Notes under the pieces: model-generated
Database searches by the model: none
What the model was told of the DNA's origin: nothing
What the model saw: only the letters and a program-made list of their open reading frames with translations
Assembly (NCBI GenBank): GCA_900755985.1
Contig: CAAEIL010000198.1
Location: 1 to 41,453 of the forward strand
Source: Bacteroidales bacterium
Lineage (GTDB): Bacteria > Bacteroidota > Bacteroidia > Bacteroidales > Muribaculaceae
DNA: 41,453 bases
Direction: 5' to 3'
Program-made: the position numbers and the translations under genes
Part shown: piece after piece, positions 1 to 9,006 of the stretch
Numbering within the stretch: position 1 is the stretch's first letter
Layout of the letters: each line of letters begins with the position of its first letter

Positions 1-1
1 A

Positions 2-1495
2 CCCGACGCCGACATCGTTGCGTGTGCCGGAGAACTCGACGACGCCAATGTCACTGCTGCTGTCGACCGCATAACATCATATGCCGCTCAGACCGGACAG
101 CCCGCCGTAATCAATCTCTCGTTAGGCTCGATACTTGGGCCGCGCGATGGCTCGGATGCCTGCTCGCAGTTCCTAACAGGAAAGACATCAGATGCCATCA
201 TTGTAATTTCGGCCGGTAACGACGGCGCCGGACACAACACGATTTCGCGTACTCTGACCTCGGGCGACAATGTAATACGAACTTTCATCGGAAGGTCCGA
301 CGAGATTTCGGGCACTGTCGACATCTGGGCTTCAGATAACCGTACGTTCCGTCTCAAAGCCGTTGTCTACGACCTGACAAGCGGACAAATCTGTGACAGC
401 CATGTAATCGAAGGACCCTCTGACGACATCTATTATCTGACAACAAGCAACTACACCGTATCTTCATACCATCACAGCGAAGTTTTTGACAAAGCTTTCG
501 CCAACTCATTCTTCATGATTTCGTCATCGGCCAACCAGAACACCAACCGCCGATACAATTGCACTGTAAGCTATCAGTTCACCTTCAACGCCGAAAGCAA
601 CAGCAAGGGGAATCTGGTGCCGGCCATCATAATCGAAGGCATAGACGGACAGCGCATTGACATTGCCAATACTTCGGAGAAGGCATCACTCACCTCGCGC
701 GGCATCGAAGGCTGGACTGACGGAGGCTCGGATATGTCAATCAACAACTTGGCTACAGCAAAAAACATCATCGCAGTTGGCGCATACACCTCACGCAAGC
801 AATGGGCCAATTTCGGGACAGTCCTCGCCTACAACAATCCAGCCTATCAGGAGGGGCATATATGTCCTTTCTCCAGTCACGGAACGACAGTCGAAGGCAT
901 CAGCCTGCCGCATGTCTGCGCTCCCGGAGCCGCAATCGTTTCGTCTTATTCGTCGTTTTATGTCAAAAATCGGGCGCTTAAGAAATCTGACCTCTGTGCC
1001 TCCTATACATGGAACGGCCGCGAACACCAATGGGGCGTCAAACAAGGCACTTCGATGTCGGCGCCAATTGTAGCCGGTATTGTTGCCATGTGGCTCGAGG
1101 CAGACCCCAATCTAACTCCGGCCTACATACACGATGTCATTGCCGCAACTTCGACCAGGCCGGCTGCGAGCGACGGCGACAACGACATGACATGGGGCGC
1201 CGGAGCTATCGATGCCTTGGCCGGCCTCAAGTTCATCCTCGCCGAGAACTCGGTCGCCGACATCAAAACCGACTCCGACCGACCCATATTGACATCGCAC
1301 GATGACGGATACGAGCTTTTTGTCCCCGGAGCCCAAAATGTACATATCAATATAACAGACATGAACGGCCGCGTCTTACGCAGCTCGTCAGCCGTTGGCG
1401 ATACCGCCTGCATATCGACTGCCGGTCTGTGCCACGGCATATACATCATCAGTGCCGACAGTACAGGTTTTGCACAACGTATAGCCATCCGCTGA
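2..1495 (+). CDS. Subtilisin-like (S8) serine protease with T9SS-type tail, 5' end missing
   Basis: The frame is open from the first bases of the window, so the start, signal peptide and catalytic Asp and His lie upstream. What remains shows the subtilase motif NLSLG followed by GPRDGSD, the oxyanion-hole Asn in SAGND (codon 218-220) and the nucleophile Ser in GTSMSAP (codon 1052-1054). About 278 residues separate Asn and Ser, far more than in classical subtilisin, so a domain is inserted there; its beta-rich look suggests a jelly-roll, as in clostridial CspA-like subtilases (inference from memory of the family). The last 70 or so residues resemble a type A T9SS sorting domain (TDMNGR ... GIYII ... 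ending AIR), which would direct secretion and surface attachment. A paralogue starts 16 bp downstream, so the two are probably co-transcribed. Protease identity is secure; the target is unknown. Confidence 0.9.
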   Translation, partial: PDADIVACAGELDDANVTAAVDRITSYAAQTGQPAVINLSLGSILGPRDGSDACSQFLTGKTSDAIIVISAGNDGAGHNTISRTLTSGDNVIRTFIGRSDEISGTVDIWASDNRTFRLKAVVYDLTSGQICDSHVIEGPSDDIYYLTTSNYTVSSYHHSEVFDKAFANSFFMISSSANQNTNRRYNCTVSYQFTFNAESNSKGNLVPAIIIEGIDGQRIDIANTSEKASLTSRGIEGWTDGGSDMSINNLATAKNIIAVGAYTSRKQWANFGTVLAYNNPAYQEGHICPFSSHGTTVEGISLPHVCAPGAAIVSSYSSFYVKNRALKKSDLCASYTWNGREHQWGVKQGTSMSAPIVAGIVAMWLEADPNLTPAYIHDVIAATSTRPAASDGDNDMTWGAGAIDALAGLKFILAENSVADIKTDSDRPILTSHDDGYELFVPGAQNVHINITDMNGRVLRSSSAVGDTACISTAGLCHGIYIISADSTGFAQRIAIR

Positions 1496-1511
1496 CTTCT
1501 TCACTTAACCT

Positions 1512-3668
1512 ATGACACAAGAAAAGAAACCAAAGGCGAATAACAAACGTCTGCTATACATCATTTATATAATTCTGTTGGTAACGCTCGTGACCCTGCA
1601 AGCGTTCGGAGGCGTCTTTGACATGCGCTCGCGGGTTTTCATCTCTGGACTGCGCGGCGACAAATGCAAGAGCTACATTCCGGGCGAGAAGTTCAACAAA
1701 GTCCCCGACCCGGACGAACCTGATATCGACTACATTCCGGCAGTCGTCGAATTGGCAGACATCGCCGACACAGAAAAACTTGAACAGAAAGGCTGCATCG
1801 TCCTGCGCACCCGCGAAAACTTTGCCATTGTGTGCATCCCGGTCGAGGCGTTGGATGAGATAGCCGGCAGCGGCATATTGCTCGGCGCCTCGGTGTCGCA
1901 GTCACTCGAAAACAACAATTTGTCGCGAGACTTTTCCAATATAGCTCCGGTTCACGAGCGCAAGCGCGACAACGGACTCAGCGGCTATCGTGGCCGTGGC
2001 GTCATCACCGGTTTCTGCGACATAGGGTTTGACCCCAATCACCTGGCTTTCAAGAACCGTGTGGCCCTGATGATTGACTACCGTCTTGACAAGGGTCAGA
2101 TTCTTGTCTACGACACTCCACAGGAAATAGCCGAGGCGGGACCCGACCGCGACTACAAAAGTCACGGATCACATATTGCCAACATCATGGCCGGTTCGGT
2201 AAAAGACAACCCGTACTACGGTTATGCCCCCGAGTCTGAAATCGTGGCAACAACCAGCGACCTCTACGATGCCTCGCTGCTTTGCGGCATCGAGGACATC
2301 ATAGCCTTTGCCCGAAAAGAAGGCAAGCCATGCGTAATCAATCTCTCGGTAGGGTGTTTCACCGGTCCGCGCGACGGCACGGACATAGTCAGCCGCTATC
2401 TCGCCCTGCTGGCCCGCGAGGCGCCTATATGTTTTTCGGCAGGCAACTACGGTGACGGTTTTTCGCGCAAAGTGCGTTTCCGTGAGACATTCACCGACGA
2501 CACACGTCCTGTCGGCGCCTTCTATGAAAACGGGACGTGGAAAGGCTTCGATGTCAGTGGCATCAACGACATCTGGAGCGATGACTCGCGGAAGTTCGAG
2601 GTGTCTGTCGCCATATTCGACTATACGGACAATGTTTTTGTCTACCGCTCGCCGTGGATGAGCGGCGACATAGACTGCCGCATCGACAGCGACAATGACG
2701 ACGAGTTCGGTCGCCTGTATGCTGACAGCTATATCAACATCGCCGGAGGCACCGACCCCAACAACGGACGCTACAACATAGCGCTCAGCTACAGTCTTCA
2801 TACCACGGCGAAGCATACCGCCGGGTGGTCGCGCTACTACACCGTGGCACTGCTGCGAGGCCCCGAAGGCGTCAGCATCACCAGCTATGCCGATGGCTCA
2901 CAGTCATTTTTCCATACCACAGGCATCCGCGATACGCGCCATCCCATTCTCAGCGGCAGCGCATCCAACTTCTGCTTTGCGCCGGGGATAATTTCGGTGG
3001 GAGCATACAATTCCCGTAATGTTGTTCCGGTGCTTGATTCCGACCCTATAAGTTTTGACTTCAATGTAGGCGAGATTGCCAAATGGAGCAGCAGCGAAAC
3101 TAACATCCACGGTGTGAGTGTGCCTATGTTCAGCGCTCCCGGCAATCAGGTCATTTCAGCGACAAACGACGCGGACCACAACGCGCATCCCGAAAACGAA
3201 ACTATCTGCGACGAGTTTACCGACGCCGACGGCCGGACATACCGCTGGCACTATCAGTGCGGGACGTCTATGTCGTCGCCGGCTGCCGCCGGTATCATGG
3301 CCTGCTGGCTCGAAGCCGACCCTACTCTTACTCCCGCGCAACTGGCCGATATCGCAGTCTCGACAGTGCGTACCAAGGATATTCCGGACCTTGTTTCGCC
3401 CGGATGGGGCGCGGGGGCCATCGACGCCGACGCTGGTCTTGCCAAAGTGCTATCTATGTCGGTCAGCGGCATCCGTCCCGATATTGCGCCGCGAATCACG
3501 GTTCGCGACGGCGCTGTTTATGTCGAAATACCGGGATGTCCCGACCCGCACTTCACTGTCTGCGATATCAGCGGCAAACAGCTTGCTAAGCATGGTCTCG
3601 CTCCGGGAATGTATATCGTACACGTCAGCGCACCTTGCTCCACTACAGCAAAAATCATCGTCAGGTAA
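1512..3668 (+). CDS. Subtilisin-like (S8) serine protease, CspA-like, with T9SS-type tail
   Basis: This 718-residue secreted protease has a complete catalytic set: Asp170 in GFCDIGFD, His218 in SHGSH, oxyanion Asn312 in SAGNYG and nucleophile Ser586 in GTSMSSP. Residues 14-33 form a hydrophobic export signal after a lysine-rich start. The NLSVG...GPRDGTD block (about 277-292) resembles the CspA-like subfamily. Roughly 270 residues sit between Asn312 and Ser586 and include a beta-rich insert. The C-terminus (about 640-718, with CDISGK, GLAPGMYIV and a final IIVR) has the layout of a type A T9SS sorting domain, so the mature enzyme is probably exported by the T9SS and anchored at or released from the surface. 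It is a paralogue of the preceding gene, sharing GPRDG(S/T)D, GTSMS(A/S)P and WLEADP. The substrate cannot be told; processing of other surface proteins or host proteins are both possible. Confidence 0.93.
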   Translation: MTQEKKPKANNKRLLYIIYIILLVTLVTLQAFGGVFDMRSRVFISGLRGDKCKSYIPGEKFNKVPDPDEPDIDYIPAVVELADIADTEKLEQKGCIVLRTRENFAIVCIPVEALDEIAGSGILLGASVSQSLENNNLSRDFSNIAPVHERKRDNGLSGYRGRGVITGFCDIGFDPNHLAFKNRVALMIDYRLDKGQILVYDTPQEIAEAGPDRDYKSHGSHIANIMAGSVKDNPYYGYAPESEIVATTSDLYDASLLCGIEDIIAFARKEGKPCVINLSVGCFTGPRDGTDIVSRYLALLAREAPICFSAGNYGDGFSRKVRFRETFTDDTRPVGAFYENGTWKGFDVSGINDIWSDDSRKFEVSVAIFDYTDNVFVYRSPWMSGDIDCRIDSDNDDEFGRLYADSYINIAGGTDPNNGRYNIALSYSLHTTAKHTAGWSRYYTVALLRGPEGVSITSYADGSQSFFHTTGIRDTRHPILSGSASNFCFAPGIISVGAYNSRNVVPVLDSDPISFDFNVGEIAKWSSSETNIHGVSVPMFSAPGNQVISATNDADHNAHPENETICDEFTDADGRTYRWHYQCGTSMSSPAAAGIMACWLEADPTLTPAQLADIAVSTVRTKDIPDLVSPGWGAGAIDADAGLAKVLSMSVSGIRPDIAPRITVRDGAVYVEIPGCPDPHFTVCDISGKQLAKHGLAPGMYIVHVSAPCSTTAKIIVR

Positions 3669-3722
3669 GCCAATATCGGCAAAATGTACACATCGGCTCT
3701 TCGGTATATGAAAATAAAGCCG

Positions 3723-3730
3723 TAAATTTG
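3723..3730 (+). promoter_or_regulatory. Bacteroidetes-type -7 box upstream of hisS
   Basis: TAAATTTG matches the TAnnTTTG -7 consensus of Bacteroidetes housekeeping promoters. No good TTTG lies at the expected distance upstream (TTCGG is the nearest), so the promoter is only half supported. It would give a leader of roughly 90 nt before the preferred hisS start. Confidence 0.45.
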
Positions 3731-3825
3731 CACGATAAATCGGTCCTAGATGCTACGGCATCGGGCTTTATACTAACCGAAAAACAATGATTACAGGCAG
3801 CTTATCATGGCTGCAGATTATATTT

Positions 3826-5202
3826 ATGGCACAAAAACCGTCTATTCCCAAGGGTACACGCGACTTCTCGCCGTTGGAGATGTCACGCCGCAATTATATA
3901 TTCGACACCATACGCGAGGTTTTCCGTCTTTTTGGCTTCCGGGCCATAGAGACGCCGTCGATGGAAAATCTGTCGACGCTTATGGGCAAATACGGCGAGG
4001 AGGGAGACAAACTCCTCTTCAAGATACTCAACTCGGGCAATTGGCTTGCCAAAGCCGACAAAGAGCTGCTTGCCGAGGGCGATTATGTCCACGCCACGTC
4101 ACAAGTCAGCGAGAAAGGACTGCGCTACGACCTCACGGTACCGTTTGCACGCTATGTCGTGCAGCACCGCGCCGACATTCAGTTTCCGTTCAAACGCTAC
4201 CAGATACAGCCCGTATGGCGTGCCGACCGTCCACAGAAAGGCCGCTACCGCGAGTTCTTTCAGTGTGACGCGGATATTGTCGGCTCTGACTCGCTTGTCA
4301 ACGAAGTGCAACTGCTGCAGCTTGTCGACGAGGTTTTTGTCCGGCTGGGCATACGTGTGGCCATAAAGCTCAACAACCGCAAGGTTCTTGCCGGAATCGC
4401 CTCTGTCATAGGTGCGCCGGACAAAATAACCGACATCACCGTAGCTATCGACAAAATTGACAAAATCGGCATGGAAGCTGTCGAGGCCGAACTTGCCGAA
4501 CGCGGTCTTAGCGTCGAATCCATATCAGCACTGAGACCCATACTTGCTATTTCCGGCTCGACCGACCGGCGCCTCGAGGCTTTAGGCGAAATACTCGCCG
4601 GCAACGAAGAAGGCTCGCTCGGAGTCGACGAGTTGCGCACCGTTATCGAGGCCACTCGTCAGCTTGGCCTCCGCGCCCGACTCGACCTTGATGTCTCGTT
4701 GGCACGAGGTCTCAACTACTACACCGGAACCATCATCGAAGTCAAGGCGCTGGATGCCCAGATTGGCTCGATTTCGGGCGGCGGCCGCTACGACAACCTC
4801 ACCGGTATTTTCGGGCTGCCTGGCGTCAGCGGAGTCGGCGTATCTTTTGGCGCCGACCGCATATACGATGTCCTCAATACACTCGAATTATGGCCCGACG
4901 AGACCGAGGCTGCTACTTCGGTCATTTTCCTCAACCTCGGCGAAAAAGAATGTATGGCTTCGATGAAGGCGCTTGCCGCGCTTCGCGGCGCCGGCATCGC
5001 CGCCGAGATTTATCCCGATGCCGTTAAAATGAAAAAGCAGCTGGCATACGCCAACGCCATGGGTATACCTTTTGTCGCCATCATAGGCGAAACAGAGCTC
5101 AGCGAAAACTCTGTCACCGTCAAAGCTATGGCAAACGGACAGCAGGTCAAAGTTGAGGCCGATGCCATCGCTGACGCCATTGCTCAGTTAAAAAATCAAT
5201 AA
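3826..5202 (+). CDS. hisS: Histidine--tRNA ligase
   Basis: This cytoplasmic class II aminoacyl-tRNA synthetase (458 residues) charges tRNA-His. The start IPKGTRDFSP is typical of HisRS. Motif 2 is RYREFFQCDADIVG (about 139-152), the histidine-specific motif is ARGLNYYTG (about 293-301), and motif 3 lies in GGGRYDN followed by GVGVSFGADR. The anticodon-binding domain occupies the last 95 or so residues. The frame also opens at an ATG at 3787, adding 13 residues, but I prefer 3826 because MAQKPSIPKG matches the usual HisRS N-terminus. No clear Shine-Dalgarno is present at either site, which is common in this phylum. Function is near certain. Confidence 0.97.
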   Translation: MAQKPSIPKGTRDFSPLEMSRRNYIFDTIREVFRLFGFRAIETPSMENLSTLMGKYGEEGDKLLFKILNSGNWLAKADKELLAEGDYVHATSQVSEKGLRYDLTVPFARYVVQHRADIQFPFKRYQIQPVWRADRPQKGRYREFFQCDADIVGSDSLVNEVQLLQLVDEVFVRLGIRVAIKLNNRKVLAGIASVIGAPDKITDITVAIDKIDKIGMEAVEAELAERGLSVESISALRPILAISGSTDRRLEALGEILAGNEEGSLGVDELRTVIEATRQLGLRARLDLDVSLARGLNYYTGTIIEVKALDAQIGSISGGGRYDNLTGIFGLPGVSGVGVSFGADRIYDVLNTLELWPDETEAATSVIFLNLGEKECMASMKALAALRGAGIAAEIYPDAVKMKKQLAYANAMGIPFVAIIGETELSENSVTVKAMANGQQVKVEADAIADAIAQLKNQ

Positions 5203-5233
5203 ATCTCTCCCTCTAATAAAGTACTTTAACGAA

Positions 5234-5854
5234 ATGAAAAAATTATTCTGCATCATAGCACTTTCACTTATCGCCGCAGTAGTTCCCGCCCGACTCAGCG
5301 CTCAGTTTCGCTGGGCAGCAACCGCAGGCGTCAACATCAACGACCTCAAATTCAAACAGGACATCGTCGATGTCAAGTCGACAATAGGCTACGGGGCAGG
5401 CATTAACGGCGAACTTATGTTTCCGGGTATAGGGTTCGGAGTCGACTTCGGCCTCGGTTATGACCAACAAGGAGCAAAAGTCAATCTGGGTCAGAAGCTG
5501 ATTTGGTCGTCACTCAACTACGGCGACGAACAAGTGTACCTGCACAACCTCCACATCCCCGTCCACTTGAAATTCAAATACACACGCCTCAACGGCATCG
5601 AAAACAAGATTGCACCTCTGGTGTTTGTCGGTCCGGAGTTCAACATACAGCTTGCACACGGCAAGTGCAAAGCCTTCAAATATTCGGGAGGCGATTTAGG
5701 TATCACCGTAGGTGTCGGCGCTGAGATTTTCCGTCGCTGGCAGCTTATCGGCACATACACCTGGGGCATGACATACGCCTTGAAAACCAAACTTCTCGAA
5801 GACTATAGCGCCAAATCGCGCCAGTGGTCTGTAAGACTGGCATATTACTTCTAA
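5234..5854 (+). CDS. Outer-membrane beta-barrel protein (porin-like, PorT-type fold)
   Basis: The 206-residue product has a signal peptide (MKKLFCIIALSLIAAV, probable cleavage after LSA near residue 23) and alternating polar/hydrophobic beta strands with glycine-rich turns such as GYGAGINGELMF and GIGFGVDFGLGYD. It ends in VRLAYYF with a terminal aromatic residue, as in BAM-inserted barrels. It fits the small beta-barrel family (PF13568-like) common in Bacteroidetes, whose members mostly have no known role. It lies 31 bp after hisS and 73 bp before a periplasmic thioredoxin gene, so co-transcription is possible. It differs from the T9SS porT gene near the end of the window, and I assign no specific function. 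Confidence 0.8.
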   Translation: MKKLFCIIALSLIAAVVPARLSAQFRWAATAGVNINDLKFKQDIVDVKSTIGYGAGINGELMFPGIGFGVDFGLGYDQQGAKVNLGQKLIWSSLNYGDEQVYLHNLHIPVHLKFKYTRLNGIENKIAPLVFVGPEFNIQLAHGKCKAFKYSGGDLGITVGVGAEIFRRWQLIGTYTWGMTYALKTKLLEDYSAKSRQWSVRLAYYF

Positions 5855-5861
5855 GCTAATA

Positions 5862-5881
5862 CAAGCCGCCGCTTGCGTTTT
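5862..5881 (+). terminator. Weak terminator candidate after the beta-barrel gene
   Basis: A 5-bp stem (CAAGC at 5862-5866, GCTTG at 5871-5875) with a CGCC loop is followed by CGTTTT. The stem is short and the U-run has only four residues, so this may be an attenuator or chance. Confidence 0.3.
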
Positions 5882-5927
5882 AGACATTCTCTGGATATTA
5901 AACAATTTCTCTCTTACACAGACCATT

Positions 5928-6434
5928 ATGAAACGTTTACTCCTCTTCTTCATCGCCCTTTCCACTATGATGGCAGCATCGGCCTCCGTAAGCGAGACCA
6001 CGTGGAAGAATCTCAGCCGAGATATCAAGGCCGGCAAAGCTTCGGTGATAGTTGTCGACGTCTATGCCACCTGGTGCGGACCGTGCAAGCAGTACGCTCC
6101 GATTTTCGATAAGGTTTCCGGACAATTTCCGCAGGTAAAATTTGTGCGGATGGATATTGACCAAAACATGGGCATCACCGACTATATCCCTGTAACCGCC
6201 GTTCCCATGACCATAATATTCTATTGTCCTGCCGGAGCCCCGAAATATAAGGTACTCAAGGCAGAGGGGATGCTTAGCGCCGAAGACCTCGCTGCAATGG
6301 TCCGCAAGGCGTTATCAGCTCAAAAACAGGCAAATACTCAATACTTATACGACGACCGACAGACATCCGCTTTGTCGGTCGTCGTTGTTTCGGCTGCAGG
6401 GCGAGTTCTAAAAGTGAGTGTACCGAAGCCGTAG
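5928..6434 (+). CDS. Periplasmic thioredoxin-family protein with odd C-terminal tail
   Basis: The 168-residue protein has a signal peptide (about 1-20, MAASASVS), then one thioredoxin fold with the redox motif WCGPC (Cys50 and Cys53) and the cis-proline loop in TAVPM (Pro93). It probably handles disulfides in the periplasm. The fold should end near residue 131 (LAAMVRKALS). The remaining 37 residues look unrelated to thioredoxin, and codons 141-153 lie in a perfect 13-bp inverted repeat that looks like a terminator for this gene. The native protein may once have ended earlier, with the present stop being a secondary one, or the tail may be real. The next gene converges from the other strand 21 bp beyond the stop. 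Confidence 0.85.
   Translation: MKRLLLFFIALSTMMAASASVSETTWKNLSRDIKAGKASVIVVDVYATWCGPCKQYAPIFDKVSGQFPQVKFVRMDIDQNMGITDYIPVTAVPMTIIFYCPAGAPKYKVLKAEGMLSAEDLAAMVRKALSAQKQANTQYLYDDRQTSALSVVVVSAAGRVLKVSVPKP
6349..6385. terminator. Strong 13-bp hairpin between convergent genes, inside the thioredoxin frame
   Basis: Arms at 6349-6361 and 6373-6385 are perfectly complementary over 13 bp with an 11-nt loop. On the plus strand the stem is followed by TGTTTCGG, a poor U-run. The position near the 3' ends of the converging thioredoxin and PAP2 genes fits a terminator, possibly for both strands. Confidence 0.6.
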
Positions 6435-6455
6435 TGGCAACGTTGCCCAATCGTG

Positions 6456-7169
6456 TTATATTGCGGCGGATACTACCATCCAGAAAACGGTAAAAAGTCC
6501 GACGACTATGGGGACATCGCTGGGGACAAAAGGCCCGGACAGCCTTAGCCAAAGACTATTGTTGACGCTGTCGGGAAATTCGTCGGGACGCCGGTGCAGG
6601 TATCGTATAATGACGTAGCGTGCTGCGAAATAAAACAGGAAAGCTCCCGAGGCTCCGATAACGCCGCCGACAAAGAGGTCGCCGGGATAGTGTACGCCAA
6701 GATACATGCGCGACCAACATGTCACCAAGGCCCATGCAAGAATAAAAATAGTGAAGCGCAGCCGCCTAAAGACGAGCGAAAGATATATCGCCGCACCTAT
6801 GGTGTTGGCGGCATGGCATGACGGAAAGCCATACAAGCCTCCGCGATGTCCTTCTACAATGTGGATCAATGACGAGAGCGGATTGTCAAGATTGGATGGC
6901 CTCATGCGCTCGACAACAGGGCGAATAACCGATGCACATATCTGATCGGCGAAAAGTATAACCAAACCGGCGCCTGCGCCCCAAACCAGCGCCCGTATCC
7001 ATCCGAAGCGTCTCACCAGCGCATAAAAGATTGCCACATAAAGTCCCAGCCATATTATACGACCGGAAAAATCGCTCATAAATGAGTCGCCGAAGGGTGT
7101 GTGCATCGAATTTATGGCCAGAAGCAACTGCTCGTCGAGCTGCCTCAGTATGTCAACAATATCTTTCAT
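6456..7169 (-). CDS. PAP2-family membrane phosphatase
   Basis: This 237-residue inner-membrane protein belongs to the type 2 phosphatidic acid phosphatase family, which removes phosphates from lipid phosphates or pyrophosphates on the outer side of the membrane. The three signature blocks are R83-x6-RP (the usual Lys is Arg), PSCH at 116-119 (His119) and SR-x5-H-x3-D at 153-164 (Arg154, His160, Asp164). There are five to six hydrophobic segments. Its start overlaps the stop of the upstream transferase by 4 bp (ATGA), so the two are translationally coupled. Candidate substrates are undecaprenyl pyrophosphate, phosphatidylglycerol phosphate or a lipid by-product of that transferase; the sequence does not decide. 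Confidence 0.9.
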   Translation of the reverse strand: MKDIVDILRQLDEQLLLAINSMHTPFGDSFMSDFSGRIIWLGLYVAIFYALVRRFGWIRALVWGAGAGLVILFADQICASVIRPVVERMRPSNLDNPLSSLIHIVEGHRGGLYGFPSCHAANTIGAAIYLSLVFRRLRFTIFILAWALVTCWSRMYLGVHYPGDLFVGGVIGASGAFLFYFAARYVIIRYLHRRPDEFPDSVNNSLWLRLSGPFVPSDVPIVVGLFTVFWMVVSAAI

Positions 7170-8998
7170 CGCGAATCAAGGTCATCATAAAGTTTCTGTA
7201 CAAAAGCCTTTGCCCGTTCGCTATCACGGCTGTCGGACGACGATTCGAGCAATGCGGAGTTGGCGACATCGATAACAGTAAGTCCTGAGGGCGTGAGCAT
7301 GCCATACCATGTGGGCTCGCACATCCACGCCCATTGCGGCTGTCGCGGGTCAAGCAGATTGCGGCTAAGCGGGAAAAGTTTGTTCTCGGTGCCAAGCAAG
7401 CCCAGAATGGTCCCGGCGATAGCGCTCTGCGAGCCTATGCGCCCTATACGGCAGGGTGCGCCTATGACTGCTCCGCCGGTAATGACAAGCGGCACGTGAT
7501 GGCGCGAAAGATATTCGGTGTTTTCCCGGGGATAACTGCCCCAGTGGTCGGGAACAATAACAATAAGCGATCGCTCCCACTGACCGGAAGCTTTGAGCGA
7601 GTCGGTGAAATCCTTGAGACAGCAATCGGCGTAAGCAAAAGCGTTCTTGCGATTGTCGTCGAAGCGGTCGAAAGGCACCTCGAATGGCTCATGCGACGAT
7701 GATGTCTGCACGACAGTGAGTTGCGGTGCATGCTGTGCCGGGACTTGTCTTAGGTCGTCAAGCAGACGGGTGTAGACTTCTCCGTCGTGGGCCCCCCACT
7801 TACTCATACGTTTGCTCAGCGGGAAGTCTTTGTCGGACACTATCTTATCGAAACCCGAGGCCACGAGATATGCTCCGAGATTAGTGAAGTCGATGTCGCC
7901 GCCATAGTAGTACGACGCCTTGTACCCCATGGGTTTGAGGGCTGTGGCCAGCGATGGCACGCGGGAGAATTTACGCACAAATCTCAGCATCGAAGTGGTG
8001 GGCTGGGCGGGATAACCCGAAAGGACGGTAGGCAACGCACGGTCTGTACGGAAGCTTTCGGCGTAGAAATTGGTAAAGAGCACACCCTCGCGTGCCAGCG
8101 AGTCGAGGCCCGTGGCGATAGCTTCGCCGCCGAGCGAAGGCATAAGATGGGCTGAGAAGCTTTCGAGGACTATAATATAAATGTCGGGGTACGTGTTGCG
8201 CAGTTTTATGTCCGGCAGACTGTCACCACATGCGTCCGGCCTATACAGTTCACGCACAAGGGACGTAGCTTTGTCATTGTCATAATATCTGAAGCGGTCG
8301 GAGAGATTGTCTGAGTGCGAAACAGAGTATATAAAGTTGAACAACGGATTCAATGCGGCGTTGTTAAGTGCCATATCGTTGCTGAAATATGCACGCCCGG
8401 GCGACATTGTCGAGACGGTGAGTCCTCCGCGTATGGGGATAATCAGCAGCGCTCCGATTACAACTGCGCAGACTGTCATCCAAATACGTCGACGAAGACT
8501 ATCGGGTTTACCCATGGGACGCAGACGCCATGATATCGCATTTAGCACAAAGCCGAATCCCCATGCCAAGCCCCCGGCAAGTATTATGACCAATATGTTT
8601 CCCCACCATGGCAATGAAGCACAGGCGGCCGCCGGCGAACTCATGAAGTAGAAAAGCGGAGTCGAGTCGAGCCTGAATCCCCAATATGGAAACAGAACGG
8701 CGTCGATAACCGAAGCAACGGCAATGACCGTACCGGCAATCCACAGCCATACGCTTAGTAAGACATCCATCCATCGCTTCTCGGCCCAAATGCGGGCTAT
8801 CAGCCACAAAAGCACGGGTGCGACAAGATAAGAGGCTACGGCAAGGTCCATGCCAAGTCCATGCCACATAACCTGCGGTATCATAGTAAGTTTGTCGCCA
8901 TAGCCCGGCTCAAAAAGCATGAACAAGGGTTTCTGGAGTGTCATCAACGCCAGGAATGTTCCCCATAGGGCTAAAAACAGATATAGGTATCGTTTCAT
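7166..8998 (-). CDS. LTA synthase-like sulfatase-fold membrane transferase
   Basis: The 610-residue protein has about five membrane segments (near 5-22, 50-72, 83-103, 134-155, 172-190), then a periplasmic alkaline phosphatase/sulfatase-fold domain. The domain starts YIIVLESFSAH (metal ligand Glu279), has a candidate nucleophile Thr318 in SFRTDRALPT, and ends with the metal-binding PDHWGSYP block. This is the layout of lipoteichoic acid synthase and related phosphoglycerol or phosphoethanolamine transferases. Gram-negative members decorate glycans or LPS rather than making LTA, so the name is structural. I chose MKRYLYLF (8998) over the ATG at 9019 because a -7 promoter box lies between the two. 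The downstream PAP2 gene overlaps by 4 bp, suggesting paired lipid-headgroup chemistry. Confidence 0.88.
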   Translation of the reverse strand: MKRYLYLFLALWGTFLALMTLQKPLFMLFEPGYGDKLTMIPQVMWHGLGMDLAVASYLVAPVLLWLIARIWAEKRWMDVLLSVWLWIAGTVIAVASVIDAVLFPYWGFRLDSTPLFYFMSSPAAACASLPWWGNILVIILAGGLAWGFGFVLNAISWRLRPMGKPDSLRRRIWMTVCAVVIGALLIIPIRGGLTVSTMSPGRAYFSNDMALNNAALNPLFNFIYSVSHSDNLSDRFRYYDNDKATSLVRELYRPDACGDSLPDIKLRNTYPDIYIIVLESFSAHLMPSLGGEAIATGLDSLAREGVLFTNFYAESFRTDRALPTVLSGYPAQPTTSMLRFVRKFSRVPSLATALKPMGYKASYYYGGDIDFTNLGAYLVASGFDKIVSDKDFPLSKRMSKWGAHDGEVYTRLLDDLRQVPAQHAPQLTVVQTSSSHEPFEVPFDRFDDNRKNAFAYADCCLKDFTDSLKASGQWERSLIVIVPDHWGSYPRENTEYLSRHHVPLVITGGAVIGAPCRIGRIGSQSAIAGTILGLLGTENKLFPLSRNLLDPRQPQWAWMCEPTWYGMLTPSGLTVIDVANSALLESSSDSRDSERAKAFVQKLYDDLDSR

Positions 8999-9006
8999 TG
9001 CAAATG

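Noticed and set aside
3714..3771. 8-bp inverted repeat (ATAAAGCC/GGCTTTAT) around the hisS promoter, considered as a T-box or attenuator
   Set aside because: The loop is over 40 nt, no T-box consensus or specifier stem is visible, and T-boxes are not expected in this phylum.
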